DNA from: Polaromonas vacuolata
GTDB lineage: Bacteria > Pseudomonadota > Gammaproteobacteria > Burkholderiales > Burkholderiaceae_C
Length of the DNA stretch: 64,000 nucleotides
Assembly (NCBI RefSeq): GCF_012584515.1
Contig: NZ_CP051461.1
Span: 2,785,501 to 2,849,500, forward strand
Reading direction: 5' to 3'
Shown: positions 63,192 to 64,000 of the stretch, one piece after another
Position numbering within the stretch: the first letter of the stretch is position 1
Layout: every line of letters begins with the position of its first letter
Position numbers and translations under genes: made by a program
The notes under the pieces: generated by a model
What the model was told of the DNA's origin: nothing
Databases searched by the model: none
What the model saw: only the letters and a program-made list of their open reading frames with translations

Positions 63192-64000
63192 ATGAAAATC
63201 AAATACCAAAGTGACAGGGCTAGCTCTTCTAAAAGAGTGTTAATGGCGGGCCTGGCTTGCGCCATGGCTCTTTTTCTTGCACCCGTTAGCAGCGTACTGG
63301 CGCAATCAAAAGTCATACGCTTGATAGTGCCTTACGCACCCGGTGGTCCGATAGACGTGACGGCACGCATGATGGCTGAAGGGGTAAGAAATACCTTGGG
63401 CACGGTGATCATTGAAAACAAGCCGGGTGCCGGCGGCAACATCGGTTTGGACATGCTGGCCAAGGCTGCGCCCGATGGTATGACGATTGGAATTGCAGCC
63501 GTTGCAACCAATGCGATCAACCCTTGGCTCTACAGCAAAATGCCGTTTAATGCAGCGACGGATTTCGCACCCATCACGCAAATGCTGCGTGTGCCAAACG
63601 TGTTGGTGATGAATGCCGAAACCGCCAAGCGGCTAAATATCAACAGCGTAGCGGACTTGATTAAATATGCAAAAGCCAACCCAGCCAAACTCAATTACGC
63701 CAGCGGTGGCAACGGCAGCGCTGGCCATTTAGCCGGTGAAATTTTCAAAGCCAGAGCCGGTGTTTTCGCGCTGCACATTCCCTACAACGGTGGTAATCCA
63801 GCGCAGCTTGCCTTGCAAGGCGGTCAGGTCGATTTCAATTTTGATAATTTGGCAACGGCGGCTGCGGGTATCAAGTCAGGCAAGCTCAAAGCACTGGCTG
63901 TGACGACTTTAGCGCGCAGCAGTGCCTTGCCCGATGTGCCAGCGTTATCAGAAACGCTCAAGGGCTTTGAGATTGATACTTGGTGGGGCTTAGTTGCACC
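63192..64000 (+). CDS. Bug/TctC family solute-binding protein (3' end outside window)
   Basis: First 269 residues of a tripartite tricarboxylate-type binding protein. Signal peptide with core MAGLACAMALFLAPVSSVLAQ, then VIRLIVPYAPGGPIDVTARMMAEGVRNTLGTVIIENKPGAGGNIGLDMLAKAAPDG, the Bug signature, and LNYASGGNGSAGHLAGEIFKARAGVFALHIPYNGG. Bug proteins bind carboxylates and are very numerous in Burkholderiales, which supports the taxonomy. Ligand unknown; the gene continues past the window. Confidence 0.92.
   Translation, partial: MKIKYQSDRASSSKRVLMAGLACAMALFLAPVSSVLAQSKVIRLIVPYAPGGPIDVTARMMAEGVRNTLGTVIIENKPGAGGNIGLDMLAKAAPDGMTIGIAAVATNAINPWLYSKMPFNAATDFAPITQMLRVPNVLVMNAETAKRLNINSVADLIKYAKANPAKLNYASGGNGSAGHLAGEIFKARAGVFALHIPYNGGNPAQLALQGGQVDFNFDNLATAAAGIKSGKLKALAVTTLARSSALPDVPALSETLKGFEIDTWWGLVA

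Noticed and set aside
63104..63581. Minus-strand ORFs at the start of the Bug-family gene
   Set aside because: They are antisense to a clear signal peptide and Bug signature on the plus strand.
1..64000. CRISPR arrays, insertion sequences, tRNA and rRNA genes
   Set aside because: No spaced repeats, transposase motifs, cloverleaf-like sequences or rRNA blocks were seen by eye; a tRNAscan or covariance search could still find something missed.

Overview
The window looks like chromosomal DNA of a betaproteobacterium of the order Burkholderiales, probably near Comamonadaceae or Oxalobacteraceae. This rests on gene content and protein style (TctC/Bug solute-binding protein, TorF-type porin, NtrB/NtrC beside glnA, paired dipeptide ABC operons). 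I could not run a search, so genus is open. Base composition is moderate, with AT-rich islands near 12.5-13.8 kb and 52.5-52.7 kb. I saw no rRNA, tRNA, CRISPR array, insertion sequence or prophage.

Layout. 1-6 kb: end of an exonuclease III gene, then ntrC, ntrB, a small secreted protein and glnA, which has a sigma-54 promoter and NtrC-type sites. 6-12.5 kb: housekeeping and envelope genes (CinA-like protein, EI24 membrane protein, an operon of sterol desaturase, polysaccharide deacetylase and beta-propeller, a hydrolase, a pseudouridine synthase). 12.7-15.2 kb: an AT-rich islet with two CesT-type type III chaperones around a 91-residue protein, then a ParB-like gene. 15.2-20.4 kb: asparaginase, an orphan ABC ATPase, a secreted protein, a surface 5'-nucleotidase. 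20.4-26.2 kb: a copper-resistance locus (CusF, cupredoxin, multicopper oxidase, TolC-like protein) divergent from its two-component system. 26.2-34.5 kb: a peptide ABC operon with a sigma-54 promoter, divergent from two peptidase-like hydrolases.

34.5-50.1 kb is the centre of interest. Two minus-strand operons each begin with a guanidine-I (ykkC) riboswitch, and each riboswitch has a candidate sigma-54 promoter in front. The proximal operon is the known guanidine route: ABC permease and ATPase, two DUF1989 proteins (carboxyguanidine deiminase), a 'urea' (guanidine) carboxylase and allophanate hydrolase. The distal operon carries the matching solute-binding protein, then, beyond an internal terminator, six tightly overlapping genes: membrane desaturase/hydroxylase, SDR, EamA transporter, creatininase-family hydrolase, metallo-beta-lactamase-fold hydrolase and an unrecognised protein. 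I infer an uncharacterised guanidine-inducible pathway that processes a guanidino compound and may feed the carboxylase route.

50.3-64 kb: a TorF-type porin transcribed away from the guanidine operon from its own sigma-54 promoter, a Fic protein with an altered active-site motif, a seven-gene operon (DUF1028, peptide ABC transporter, gamma-glutamyltransferase-like hydrolase), an epimerase-like protein, a ferredoxin-type reductase and the start of a Bug-family binding protein. The theme is nitrogen scavenging: NtrBC, glutamine synthetase, two peptide importers, asparaginase, peptidases and guanidine degradation, with five eye-read sigma-54 promoters.
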